64,000 bases of DNA from Clostridia bacterium. Its GTDB lineage: Bacteria; Bacillota; Clostridia; Lachnospirales; Lachnospiraceae. The translations under genes and the position numbers were made by a program. This document shows, in pieces, positions 52,474 through 61,073 of this stretch. The notes below the pieces were generated by a model. The model was not told the DNA's origin and ran no database searches. It saw only the letters and a program-made list of their open reading frames with translations. Location of the stretch: positions 310,001-374,000 of the forward strand of contig CAJTAT010000004.1 of the NCBI GenBank assembly GCA_910574475.1, in the 5' to 3' direction. Numbering within the stretch: the first letter of the stretch is position 1; the number at the start of each line of letters is the position of its first letter.

Positions 52474-52530
52474 TATGAGCTATGACCCATTTTAGAATGT
52501 GCGTTCTGAAATGGGTCGTAGCGAAGCTTA
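52474..52530 (+). repeat. Structured intercistronic element, short copy C
   Basis: A 19-bp stem (GCTATGACCCATTTTAGAA at 52479-52497 with 52504-52522; two G-U pairs) around a 6-base loop, then GCGAAGCTTAAATG and the ribosome site TAGGAG. The tail GTAGCGAAGCTTA compares with GTAGCGGAACTTA of copy B, at the same distance from the ribosome site. No U-tract. Confidence 0.5.
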
Positions 52531-52546
52531 AATGTAGGAGAAAAAT

Positions 52547-53587
52547 TTGGAAGAAGTATTATTAGAATGGGCAAAGACTATACATAAAGAGAATCCGGTT
52601 GTAGATGCACATTTTGATTTGGCGGCTGAGGTCTACGCAAGACGGCGATACGGAGAGAAAGATGTGGTGGAGCGGTGTTATCTGTCATATTTTCAGGAGG
52701 CTTCACTGAACGTAATCGTGTCCTCCGTTTATGTGCCTACACAGGAATTGCCGGAAAAGGGGCTGCATACAGCCATTGGCCAGATAGCTGCTCTTCGGGA
52801 TGACTTAGATCCCATTACAGATCAGATCTGTATTGTTACATCAAAGAAGGAGCTGGATACAGCTTTAGAGAAAGGGAAAATTGCCATGCTTTTAGCCCTG
52901 GAGGGATTGGATCCTGTGGGGACAGATCTCTGCCTTTTACGAGCCTTTTACGATCTGGGAGTGCGAGGGGCCAGCCTTACCTGGAGCCGGCGAAATGCCT
53001 TTGGGGAAGGCTGCTGCAAAGCTGGAGAGATGCGAGAAATCCCGGGAGGACTCACTGAGCTTGGCCGGGAAGCTATCAGAAAAATGGAGGAGCTTGGCAT
53101 GTACCTGGATGTGAGCCATCTAAACAATGATGGTTTTGCCGATGTCCTCAAATGTGCCAGGAAGCCCTTTATTGCCAGCCACTCCAATGCATGGCAGATA
53201 CATCCCAACTATCGAAATCTTAGGAATGATCAGATCGAAGAGCTGGCTGTCAGAGGCGGGGTGATTGGCCTCAATGCCTGTGGAGTGATTGCAGGCGTTC
53301 CACCGCTGCCCAAGAAGCAGGCTTTCAGCCGTCTGTGCGAGCATGTAGAATACCTCATAGCACAGGCCGGATCAGAGCATGTGGGCTTTGGATTTGACTT
53401 ATGTAACGGCCTTTCTGCTTCTACTCCCAGGATTTATTTTCAGGTGGAAGAGGATGATTTGCTGTCTCACCATGGGGAGATGGTGATGCTGACGGCAGAG
53501 CTTCTTGGGCGTGGCATGAAGGAGGAGACATTGACAGGAATATTGGGGGGCAATTTCCTCCGCTATTTTAGAAGCGTTATAAAATAA
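52547..53587 (+). CDS. M19 (renal-type) membrane dipeptidase
   Basis: 346 residues. VVDAHFDLA (metal ligands), then GLDPVGTDLCLLRAFYDLGVRGASLTW-type block, DVSHLN and FIASHSNA, the order of the M19 zinc dipeptidase family. Cleaves dipeptides, including those with a C-terminal D-residue in some members. TTG at 52547 follows GTAGGAG. It has no signal peptide. Its last 25 bases overlap the convergent C26 gene. Downstream of the kinase gene but separated by the hairpin element. Confidence 0.88.
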   Translation: MEEVLLEWAKTIHKENPVVDAHFDLAAEVYARRRYGEKDVVERCYLSYFQEASLNVIVSSVYVPTQELPEKGLHTAIGQIAALRDDLDPITDQICIVTSKKELDTALEKGKIAMLLALEGLDPVGTDLCLLRAFYDLGVRGASLTWSRRNAFGEGCCKAGEMREIPGGLTELGREAIRKMEELGMYLDVSHLNNDGFADVLKCARKPFIASHSNAWQIHPNYRNLRNDQIEELAVRGGVIGLNACGVIAGVPPLPKKQAFSRLCEHVEYLIAQAGSEHVGFGFDLCNGLSASTPRIYFQVEEDDLLSHHGEMVMLTAELLGRGMKEETLTGILGGNFLRYFRSVIK

Positions 53588-54246
53588 TGAAGAAGCAGGG
53601 AACCGTCAACAGTCTCTGGATTGATATGAGGGAAACACATTCGCTCTGGATGCCATTGGACGCCCAGTATGGGGAGTGTTTTGTGGTACATAGCCTCGAT
53701 AACAAAGTCAAAGCCATATTGAGCGACTAACAGCCCATCACCCACGGAGCCAACGCCCTGGTGGTGGGCACTGTTCGTTACAGGAAAAGAACCATAGAGC
53801 TTTTCTGGAAATGTTCCCCCTGCTGCCTTAGTTAGATGAACCTTATCCTTTCCCTCATACTTGTGGACACTCAGAGAATATTTGGGAAGATCCTGGATAA
53901 TGGTACCGCCAAAATATACATTGATGATTTGCAGGCCTTTACAAATGCCAAGAACTGGCTTATTAGCCTGAAGAAATTTTTCCAGCATTTGTAATTGAAC
54001 TTGATCCAGAGGCTTATCAATCTCATAAGATCCCCGATTGTCAGCATGGAAGAGAGAGGGATCAATATCCCCGCCACCTGGGAGCACCAGGCCGTCGTAG
54101 TCAGAGACAGACAAAGGCAGCCCGCCTTGTTGGACAAGCTCACTGATTTGGTCGGGCAGTGTATCGAAGCGCACCTGGAGCTGGGAAAAAGCATCCTGGT
54201 AGTTTTGGGTAGTATTTTTGTAACCTGCAATGAAGAGCTTTTTCAT
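53563..54246 (-). CDS. C26 gamma-glutamyl hydrolase-like class I amidotransferase protein
   Basis: 227 residues. VLPGGGDIDPSLFH, nucleophile elbow GICKGLQIINVYFGG (Cys), and GVQWHPERM (His and Glu) are the triad of the peptidase C26 family that includes PuuD (gamma-glutamyl-GABA hydrolase). ATG at 54246 follows GAGGT; the frame that continues upstream to 54396 is A+T-rich and unconserved. It converges on the dipeptidase with a 25-base overlap. Substrate not decided. Confidence 0.88.
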   Translation of the reverse strand: MKKLFIAGYKNTTQNYQDAFSQLQVRFDTLPDQISELVQQGGLPLSVSDYDGLVLPGGGDIDPSLFHADNRGSYEIDKPLDQVQLQMLEKFLQANKPVLGICKGLQIINVYFGGTIIQDLPKYSLSVHKYEGKDKVHLTKAAGGTFPEKLYGSFPVTNSAHHQGVGSVGDGLLVAQYGFDFVIEAMYHKTLPILGVQWHPERMCFPHINPETVDGSLLLHYFITLLK

Positions 54247-54408
54247 AGAAAAGACCTCGGAAAAATATTTTTTTAAATATATGAAAATAAATGAAGAAAA
54301 AGACGGGCTTTTTTCGTTATAAAATAAGAAAAAATACATATGAAAATTTATGTAATAAAAAATTAAGATTTTATGAAGATTCTTGATCTTATGCAAAAAC
54401 GTGTTATT

Positions 54409-54426
54409 GTATTATTGTAATAATAC
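54409..54426 (+). promoter_or_regulatory. 18-bp palindromic operator before the efflux operon
   Basis: GTATTATTGTAATAATAC is a perfect palindrome with two centre bases. It covers the expected -10 region of a promoter with TTGATC at 54383-54388. The repressor is not encoded next to it. Confidence 0.65.
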
Positions 54427-54444
54427 AGAAATGAGGAGAACTGT

Positions 54445-55164
54445 ATGAGCGCATTAGTAGAGGTAAGGGATATCTGCAAAATCTACAATCCCGGAGAAAA
54501 CGAGGTTCGGGCCTTGGACAATGTGAATCTCTCCATAGACAAAGGAGAGTTTGTAGCCATAATCGGACAGTCTGGTTCAGGAAAGTCTACCCTGATGAAT
54601 ATGTTGGGATGCCTGGATGTCCCCACTTCAGGGAAATATTACTTAAATGGGAAAGATGTCTCGACCCTCAGCGACGACGAGCAGTCAGATATCAGGAATT
54701 TGGAAATAGGTTTTATCTTTCAGGGGTTTAATTTGATCAGCAACTTAACTGCCATCGAAAATGTGGAGCTTCCTCTGATCTACCGGGGCGTGGGAAAGCG
54801 TGAGAGAAATCGGCTGGCTGTAGATGCTCTGAAGATTGTGGGCCTGTCTCACCGAATGAACCACAGGCCAAATGAAATGTCAGGAGGACAGCAGCAGAGA
54901 GTGGCCATTGCAAGGGCTATTGCTGCAAAGCCGCCAGTCATCCTGGCAGATGAGCCTACCGGAAACCTGGATTCTGGATCTAGTAAGGAGATTTTACAGA
55001 TTTTGAAGGAATTGTATGAGGGTGGAAGAACCGTGATCTTAATCACCCACGACAATGGAATAGCAGCTCAGGCCAAGAGGGTCATCCGTATTATAGACGG
55101 AAAAATCAAATCGGATAGTAAGTATTCCGATCCTTTACTCCAGGAAGAGATCACAGATGCTTAA
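54445..55164 (+). CDS. MacB/LolD-type ABC ATPase
   Basis: 239 residues. Walker [10 protein letters not shown], signature [10 protein letters not shown], Walker [14 protein letters not shown] and the H-loop LITHD. This family powers type VII (mechanotransmission) ABC systems. The following genes encode an adaptor and an FtsX-like permease, completing a MacAB-type efflux pump. ATG follows ATGAGGAG. The operon is preceded by a palindrome that should be its operator. Confidence 0.93.
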   Translation: MSALVEVRDICKIYNPGENEVRALDNVNLSIDKGEFVAIIGQSGSGKSTLMNMLGCLDVPTSGKYYLNGKDVSTLSDDEQSDIRNLEIGFIFQGFNLISNLTAIENVELPLIYRGVGKRERNRLAVDALKIVGLSHRMNHRPNEMSGGQQQRVAIARAIAAKPPVILADEPTGNLDSGSSKEILQILKELYEGGRTVILITHDNGIAAQAKRVIRIIDGKIKSDSKYSDPLLQEEITDA

Positions 55165-55221
55165 GCCTGTAAGAAAAGTAGCAGTAAGAGTGAGACTATG
55201 ATAAGTATGAGGAGAATAGAG

Positions 55222-57132
55222 ATGTTTAAGAAAGAAAACGAACAGGAAGCAACGCAAGCATTGGCCTGGGGCGGAGAGGCAGCCGTAGCAGGCGAGCATG
55301 GCAGAAGTCCTATTGAGGAGTGGACAGAAGATACCCAGGTGCAAGGAAAGAAAAAGCTTTTTTCCTTTGGAACAAAAAAGGAAAAGGATCCATTTGCAGA
55401 TCTGGAAGAGAAACCTTCCAAAAATCCATTTAAATTAGGAAAGAATAAGCCGATGAAAGAGAAAAAAGAAAAGGTGCCACTGACAAAGGAACAGAAGAAA
55501 AAGCGTCGTAAGCGTATTATCATTGGAGTAGTAGTCGTAGCGCTGCTTGCAGTATTTGTCCTGCCCAAGTTTTTTGCACCAGAAGTACTTCCCAGTGTTA
55601 CCGTAACAGAAGCAAATGTGGGCAGTGTGGAGCAGACGATAGAAGGCAGCGGCGCTGTAAAATCAGAAGAGATTAAGACATATTTTTCACCTGTATCGGC
55701 AACCGTGGAGAATTTTGCTTTGAATGTGGGCGACACGGTGGAAGCAGGAGATATGCTGCTTACATACAATGAAGCAGAACTGGAAGAGCTGTATAAGCAG
55801 GCAGACCTTACAGGAACCGCAGCCAATTACGGTTATCAGGATGCCATTACCAGGGATAATAAGAACATCTCCGAGTTTAATCGTTCTTCTGCGGCACTGA
55901 ACACCATCAATCAGCAGTTGGACGCGGAAAAAGATGAGAATAAACATGTGCAGAGTCGAATTTCAGAGTACTCTCAAATGCAGGCAGAATCTTCTGCCGA
56001 GTTGGAGAAACGCTGGGCTGTGTTGACAGAAAAAGATGCGGCAGTAAAAAGCGCACAGGCAGAATTGGACGCGGCAAAAGAAGCATTGAAGGTGGCAACG
56101 GATAATCTAAACAAAGCCGAGGAGGAAGCTGCAAAAGCACAAAGTACTGACACCGCAGCAACTGTTGAAGGCGCTACGGCCGACCCTGGTACACAGGCCG
56201 CACCAACTACTGATCTGCAGGCTTTAAAGGCGGCTGTTGACACTGCTACAGCTAATGTGGCGGCAGCCGAGAAAAAGTTGGCAGACGCCCAGGCAGCTTA
56301 TGCAGCGGCCCAGGAAAGTGTAGATGAAGAGCAGAATTACCTGAATGAAATCAAGGGTAAACTGGAAGGCTACAACGACCGTCTGGCGGATTCCACAGAG
56401 AACCTTCAGGAACTGCAGAGTGACAAGGCAAAGGAAGAGGGAATCAAGGATTCCAGCGAAGCTTCCAAGCTGACCAACGCAGCAAGACAGGAATTAGCTA
56501 CCAACAATAATTTAAGCGACCTTAACGCCCAGATGACAAAGGATGATATCAACGAAGGAAAGGCTGGGATTCAGGCAGAATTCTCCGGCGTTGTGACGGA
56601 AGTGACAGCAGTCACTGGAGGCCCTGCGGCAAAGGGAGGAAGCCTGTTTACGATTGCCAGCAATGAAAATGTAGTAGTGGATATGTCTGTGACTCGTTAT
56701 GATCTGGAAAAGCTGGAAGTAGGACAGACAGCTGAGATCAGCCTGGCAGGTCATACTTACACAGGAACCGTCAGCAAGTTGAGCCGTCTGGCAGAGGCGA
56801 ATACGAAGGGAACTCCCGTTGTAAGCGCTGAGATTCACATTGACAATCCAGATGAAAATATCTATCTTGGTCTGGAAGCCAAGGTGACAGTCAGCGGCCA
56901 TAAGGTGGAAAATGTACTGGTAGTTCCTGCAGAAGCTGTAAACACAGGTCAGGAGGGTACTTTCTGCTATGTAGTCGAGGAAGGCGTAGTGGTGAAGAAG
57001 CCAGTAGAGACTGGTTTATCCTCTGTGATGTATGTAGAGATTCTGTCTGGCTTAAATACTGGTGATAAGGTAATTACCAATGGTATTGAATTCGTAGAGG
57101 AAGGTATGCAGGTTACGGCTGTGGAGGGATAA
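55222..57132 (+). CDS. MacA/HlyD-type efflux adaptor with long N-terminal extension
   Basis: 636 residues. A ~100-residue charged cytoplasmic N-terminus (Lys/Glu-rich) precedes a membrane segment (IIIGVVVVALLAVFVLP, about residues 103-119). Then come a lipoyl-like half, a long Ala/Glu/Lys-rich coiled-coil hairpin (about 190-420), the second lipoyl half (GIQAEFSGVVTEVTAV) and beta-barrel domains. It bridges the ABC permease to substrates or the wall. ATG at 55222 follows GAGGAG; an ATG at 55198 lacks a site. The cytoplasmic extension is unusual for the family. Confidence 0.88.
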   Translation: MFKKENEQEATQALAWGGEAAVAGEHGRSPIEEWTEDTQVQGKKKLFSFGTKKEKDPFADLEEKPSKNPFKLGKNKPMKEKKEKVPLTKEQKKKRRKRIIIGVVVVALLAVFVLPKFFAPEVLPSVTVTEANVGSVEQTIEGSGAVKSEEIKTYFSPVSATVENFALNVGDTVEAGDMLLTYNEAELEELYKQADLTGTAANYGYQDAITRDNKNISEFNRSSAALNTINQQLDAEKDENKHVQSRISEYSQMQAESSAELEKRWAVLTEKDAAVKSAQAELDAAKEALKVATDNLNKAEEEAAKAQSTDTAATVEGATADPGTQAAPTTDLQALKAAVDTATANVAAAEKKLADAQAAYAAAQESVDEEQNYLNEIKGKLEGYNDRLADSTENLQELQSDKAKEEGIKDSSEASKLTNAARQELATNNNLSDLNAQMTKDDINEGKAGIQAEFSGVVTEVTAVTGGPAAKGGSLFTIASNENVVVDMSVTRYDLEKLEVGQTAEISLAGHTYTGTVSKLSRLAEANTKGTPVVSAEIHIDNPDENIYLGLEAKVTVSGHKVENVLVVPAEAVNTGQEGTFCYVVEEGVVVKKPVETGLSSVMYVEILSGLNTGDKVITNGIEFVEEGMQVTAVEG

Positions 57133-57134
57133 GA

Positions 57135-58361
57135 ATGGCGCAATTATTGGAATACTTAAAAATGGCCTTGGATAACATCAAGGCAAATAAAGGCCGTTCC
57201 ATCCTGACTATGCTTGGAATTATTATCGGTATCTCTTCTGTAATCATGATTATGGCCATTGGCCAGGGGGCCAAAAGCAGCATCAGCGATGACTTGAACG
57301 CTGCGGTGGGAGGCCAGATCTTTATCAGCGGAGCTTACGGAGACAGCAATCAGATTTATCTGACCCCCGAAGACCTAGAAGCGATCAAAGAAGTTGAGGG
57401 TGTCAAAGGAACGACTCCCTCAGACAGTATGTCGGGAACCCTTTTAACTCCCAGGGGAGAAGAATTTGCCTTAGGCGTATCTACAGGAACGGCAGATCTG
57501 GAATACACCCATAACCCGGAGATGAAATACGGCCGTTATTTTACCGATTCTGATGTGGAAGCCATGAATCTTGTGGCAGTCGTGGGAGAGAGCGATGCGA
57601 GGAAGATATTTGGAACGGATAATGTTGTGGGGCTAAGTGTGGAGGTCAAGATCTATGATGCTACCCAGGAAGTCACTATTATCGGCGTCATCAAAGAAGA
57701 GGATAGTATGAGTAATCTGACTTCCAGTATGATGTACAACAGTAATCGTGTTTCTTTCTATATGCCCTACACATCTAATTATGCATTTGGTTATATTTTG
57801 GATGAATTTTATGGTATCTATGTCATAGCCGAGAACGGGTATAGCAGCAAAGCTGTCAGCAGCGAGATTGTGAGCCTCTTAGAGCGCAGATATCGGGTCC
57901 AGGGAGAGGATAAATTCTATGTGGAGGATGCTGACAGCCAGATTTCCATGATTACAGATGTGTTGGATATGCTGACAGCCTTTATTTCCTTTGTGGCTGC
58001 CATTGCCCTGCTGGTAGGCGGCATCGGAGTCATGAATATTATGTTAGTGTCTGTGACGGAGCGTACCAGAGAGATAGGAATTCGAAAAGCCCTGGGAGCC
58101 AGAACTGGATCTATTATGCTGCAGTTCCTGTCAGAATCTGCAATTATAACCGCCATCGGCGGCGTCATTGGAATAATCCTGGGAATCCTGGGGGCAAAGG
58201 CCGTCTGTTCTCTTCCCATGCTGGGAATAGAACCTAAGATAAGTATTGCCACCATCCTTTTGGCCACGCTGTTCTCCTCCGGTGTCGGTATTTTCTTTGG
58301 AATGTATCCGGCCAAAAAAGCAGCGAAGCTGAGTCCTATTGAGGCATTGCGGAGAAATTAA
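57135..58361 (+). CDS. MacB/FtsX-type ABC permease
   Basis: 408 residues. An N-terminal segment (SILTMLGIIIGISSVIMIMAIG), a large extracytoplasmic domain (about 50-270), then three C-terminal segments with GGIGVMNIMLVSVTERTREIGIRKALG, the hallmark MacB/FtsX block. It works with the ATPase and adaptor encoded before it, only two bases apart. Substrate unknown: such pumps export macrolides, peptides or lantibiotics. A terminator follows. Confidence 0.93.
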   Translation: MAQLLEYLKMALDNIKANKGRSILTMLGIIIGISSVIMIMAIGQGAKSSISDDLNAAVGGQIFISGAYGDSNQIYLTPEDLEAIKEVEGVKGTTPSDSMSGTLLTPRGEEFALGVSTGTADLEYTHNPEMKYGRYFTDSDVEAMNLVAVVGESDARKIFGTDNVVGLSVEVKIYDATQEVTIIGVIKEEDSMSNLTSSMMYNSNRVSFYMPYTSNYAFGYILDEFYGIYVIAENGYSSKAVSSEIVSLLERRYRVQGEDKFYVEDADSQISMITDVLDMLTAFISFVAAIALLVGGIGVMNIMLVSVTERTREIGIRKALGARTGSIMLQFLSESAIITAIGGVIGIILGILGAKAVCSLPMLGIEPKISIATILLATLFSSGVGIFFGMYPAKKAAKLSPIEALRRN

Positions 58362-58386
58362 GGAATTTTTTTAGTGAAAGATAAGA

Positions 58387-58417
58387 GAGGCTGTCGCTCT
58401 ATGCGATAGCCTCCGTT
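58387..58417. terminator. Terminator between efflux operon and ROK gene
   Basis: GAGGCTGTCGC and GCGATAGCCTC form an 11-bp stem (one G-U) with a 5-base loop, then CGTTTTA. It separates the convergent efflux operon and ROK regulator. Confidence 0.82.
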
Positions 58418-58423
58418 TTATGG

Positions 58424-59635
58424 CTATTTTTCACAGAGCGTCGTCTGAAAGTGGTCAACAGCCAGCATCATGGCTCCTAAGATAAAACTGTCCTCGCCAA
58501 GGTGGGAGGGTACTATTTTGATATCCTTAACACAATAAGGATAACTTCTTGCATGGACATAATGTGAGATTTTATCAAGTAATCCGGGACTCATTTTCAG
58601 CATTGTCCCACCTAACACAAACAGAGATGGACTTAAAATAGAGATGACATTTCCAATAGCGGCAGCAATCATACGCGCAGCATAATCCACAATATTGGCG
58701 AAGAGAGGGATTTCCTGGTCGGCATAGCGGAAAATGGTTTCTAAAGTAATATCTGAAATATTGAAGTCATAGCTGAGCCGATCATCTGAAAATAGTTTTA
58801 GCTCTGCCTGTGCTTTTGCTATCAAAGCATCACCTGAGGCAATACTTTCCAGACAGCCAAATTGTCCACAGACACAGCGGGGACCATTGATATCAACCTG
58901 CATATGTCCGATGTCCCCAGCTCCATCCTGGAAACCTCGTATAATGCGGTTGCTGTCCATGATACAGCCACCAATACTATTTTGGAAGAGTGAAATATAA
59001 AAAATAGGGTACTCCTCCAGGTTGCTAAAGTAGTACTCAGCAAGAGCGGCTGTATTCGTCTCTTTATCCAGAACAGTGGGTATCCCTACGGCTTCCTGCA
59101 GAATCTGACAGATTTTCACATGATCCCAGTCAGGAAAGTTTGGCGGAGAAATCAAAATTCCCTTTTTTGCATCTAAAGGGCCAGGGGCCGAAATGCCGAG
59201 TCCTAAGATCTGGCTTTTATCCAGCCCTGTTTCGTTCAATGCATTTTGCAGATCAGAGATCATAAGAGTGATGATCTGATCCCTTCCAAACAGCGGCTTA
59301 ATAGGGGTTACATGCTGGTAAATAGGAGTGACATTAAAATTTCCAATGACAACTGTGATGGATTCTGTGGTTAAAACAATACCCATAACATAACAGGCTT
59401 TTGGATTGATGGCGACAAGAATGGGCTTCCTTCCTACGCTATTAAAATCACTGGTGCCAACTTCCATTAACAGGTTAGAGGAAATCAAATCTGATACAAT
59501 ATTTGTAATGGCAGGGGAAGTAAGTCCAAGCTCCCGCGCTAAATAGACCCTAGAGATAGGGCCTTTTTTTCGTACTGTATTTAGAAGAATACACATATTA
59601 TTTTCTTTCATTGTATGATTGTTAATTTTTTTCAT
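58424..59635 (-). CDS. ROK-family transcriptional repressor (NagC/XylR-like)
   Basis: 403 residues. N-terminal winged helix (RVYLARELGLTSPAITNIVSDL), then the ROK fold: LGISAPGPLDAKKG, DKETNTAALAEYY, and the zinc site CVCGQFGCLES (C-x-C-x4-C). It would repress a sugar-use operon until the sugar binds. It diverges from a sugar ABC importer, its likely target. Start ATG at 59635, with weak GAAGAAAT before it. The second ATG at 59611 or 59593 is possible. Confidence 0.9.
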   Translation of the reverse strand: MKKINNHTMKENNMCILLNTVRKKGPISRVYLARELGLTSPAITNIVSDLISSNLLMEVGTSDFNSVGRKPILVAINPKACYVMGIVLTTESITVVIGNFNVTPIYQHVTPIKPLFGRDQIITLMISDLQNALNETGLDKSQILGLGISAPGPLDAKKGILISPPNFPDWDHVKICQILQEAVGIPTVLDKETNTAALAEYYFSNLEEYPIFYISLFQNSIGGCIMDSNRIIRGFQDGAGDIGHMQVDINGPRCVCGQFGCLESIASGDALIAKAQAELKLFSDDRLSYDFNISDITLETIFRYADQEIPLFANIVDYAARMIAAAIGNVISILSPSLFVLGGTMLKMSPGLLDKISHYVHARSYPYCVKDIKIVPSHLGEDSFILGAMMLAVDHFQTTLCEK

Positions 59636-59676
59636 ATTTCTTCATTGTCTCCAATGTTATTTTAGCCGTTTGGAAT

Positions 59677-59706
59677 ATTATAACGCAGGATTCGAATAGA
59701 AGTCAA
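59677..59706 (-). promoter_or_regulatory. Promoter of the ROK gene
   Basis: TTGACT (complement of 59701-59706), 18 bases, TATAAT (complement of 59677-59682), about 40 bases before the ROK start. Confidence 0.8.
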
Positions 59707-59912
59707 TTAATTAATTGTTTTAATTAAATAATTATAATATAAAAATTTAAATATAAAAATTGTTTATTTATAACAATTAAATTATTTTTATAATAAGAAT
59801 AATAATAATAAATAAGTATATATTTACAAATATAAAGATTTTTAAATGGAAAAATTAAACATAAAATATAAAAAATGGAAAATAAAATAATTAAAAGCTT
59901 TAATAAATTAGC
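59707..59912. promoter_or_regulatory. A+T-rich operator spacer between ROK and sugar importer
   Basis: About 200 bases that are almost only A and T. ATTAAAAGCTTTAAT (59890-59904) is a near-perfect palindrome just upstream of the importer -35, and several TTAATTAATT-type dyads lie at 59705-59725. ROK repressors bind A+T-rich dyads of this kind, so this is probably the operator. Confidence 0.5.
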
Positions 59913-59941
59913 TTGACTTTAGAAGGGATGGATGATACAGT
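59913..59941 (+). promoter_or_regulatory. Promoter of the sugar importer operon
   Basis: TTGACT (59913-59918), 17 bases, TACAGT (59936-59941). It leads to GGGAGG and the GTG start at 60005. Confidence 0.8.
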
Positions 59942-60004
59942 GTATATACAGGCAGAGCGCTACTGCGGTAACAAAATTAAAATGTAAAGGGAGGTATTTG
60001 CAAA

Positions 60005-61057
60005 GTGAAAAGAATGTTTTTATCTACTTTAATTGTAGCATCAATGCTGGGGATGCTTGTAGCGTGTGGAAGCTCTGGAACCGACACACCTGTGGGATCC
60101 GTAGAGGAGCCAGAAAGCAAAGAGGAGTCTGCACCAGAGGCAGAAGCTTCAGGAGCAAAAGGCAAGGTTGCGGGGGTTGTATTTCAGGAAGATCAGTTTA
60201 TGAAACTTCTGCAACTTGGCTACCAGAACGCAGCAGAAGCAGCCGGCTATGAGTTTATACCTGGAAATACCAATAATGATCAGGGTAAGGAAGCAGATTT
60301 GATTCATACATATTGCGAACAGAAGATTGCAGGCATTGCTATATCACCACTCAGTGAGAAAACCTCAGAAGCGGGATTGAAAAAGGCTGCTGATGAGGGA
60401 ATTCAGATTAGCTTGTCAAATACAACCTATGAGGGAGACTTTTTTGCAGGGTGCTATTCTTCTGACAATTATGAACTTGGAAAAAGCACAGGAGAAGCGG
60501 CAAAGGCTTATATAGAAGAGAACCTGGATGGCACGGCTAATATTGCTGTAATCCAGTATAAGAGCCTTCTTTCTGAACAGAGTACAGCGAGAAGCTCTGG
60601 ATTTTTAGATGTAGTATTAGAACTTCCAGGCGTTACAGTGGTGGACGACCAGGACGCGTGGCTCCAGGATAAGGCAATTACAGTGGTGACAGATATGTTG
60701 ACGGCACACCCGGAGATTGATTTGATTTTTGCGGCAAATGATGGAGGAACCATCGGTACTGTAATGGCGGTCCAGAATACAGGAAATGCTGGGAAGATTG
60801 TTGTTTTTGGCACAGATGCTTCTGAGCAGATGGTTTCTCTTTTAAAAGATGAAAGTAATATTTTGCAGGCAGTTACAGGACAGGATCCTTATGAGATCGG
60901 TATGCAGACTATGCAGACCCTCATAGATGCGATTGAAGGAAAGGATGTATCTGCTTCCAGAGGCCAGCTTACAATTGTGCCTGGTATTCTCCTGAGCCGC
61001 GATGATCCCGATGGGCTGGATACCTATTTGGCGGATCTTTTGGAAAAGACATCCTGA
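60005..61057 (+). CDS. Sugar-binding lipoprotein of an ABC importer
   Basis: 350 residues. Lipoprotein signal with Cys in LVACGSSG (about residue 22), an acidic Pro/Glu linker, then a type I periplasmic-binding fold (VAGVVFQEDQFMKLLQLGYQNAA, TARSSGFLDVV, IFAANDGGTIGTVMAV, QDPYEIGMQTMQTL). It fits the ribose/galactose (RbsB-like) cluster. GTG at 60005 is 11 bases after GGGAGG. First gene of the importer operon. Confidence 0.92.
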   Translation: MKRMFLSTLIVASMLGMLVACGSSGTDTPVGSVEEPESKEESAPEAEASGAKGKVAGVVFQEDQFMKLLQLGYQNAAEAAGYEFIPGNTNNDQGKEADLIHTYCEQKIAGIAISPLSEKTSEAGLKKAADEGIQISLSNTTYEGDFFAGCYSSDNYELGKSTGEAAKAYIEENLDGTANIAVIQYKSLLSEQSTARSSGFLDVVLELPGVTVVDDQDAWLQDKAITVVTDMLTAHPEIDLIFAANDGGTIGTVMAVQNTGNAGKIVVFGTDASEQMVSLLKDESNILQAVTGQDPYEIGMQTMQTLIDAIEGKDVSASRGQLTIVPGILLSRDDPDGLDTYLADLLEKTS

Positions 61058-61073
61058 CAAAGGAGAAGATGGT

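Noticed and set aside
59707-59912. Replication origin or phage attachment site in the A+T-rich stretch
   Set aside because: No DnaA boxes, integrase or tRNA target is seen; a divergent ROK operator explains it better.
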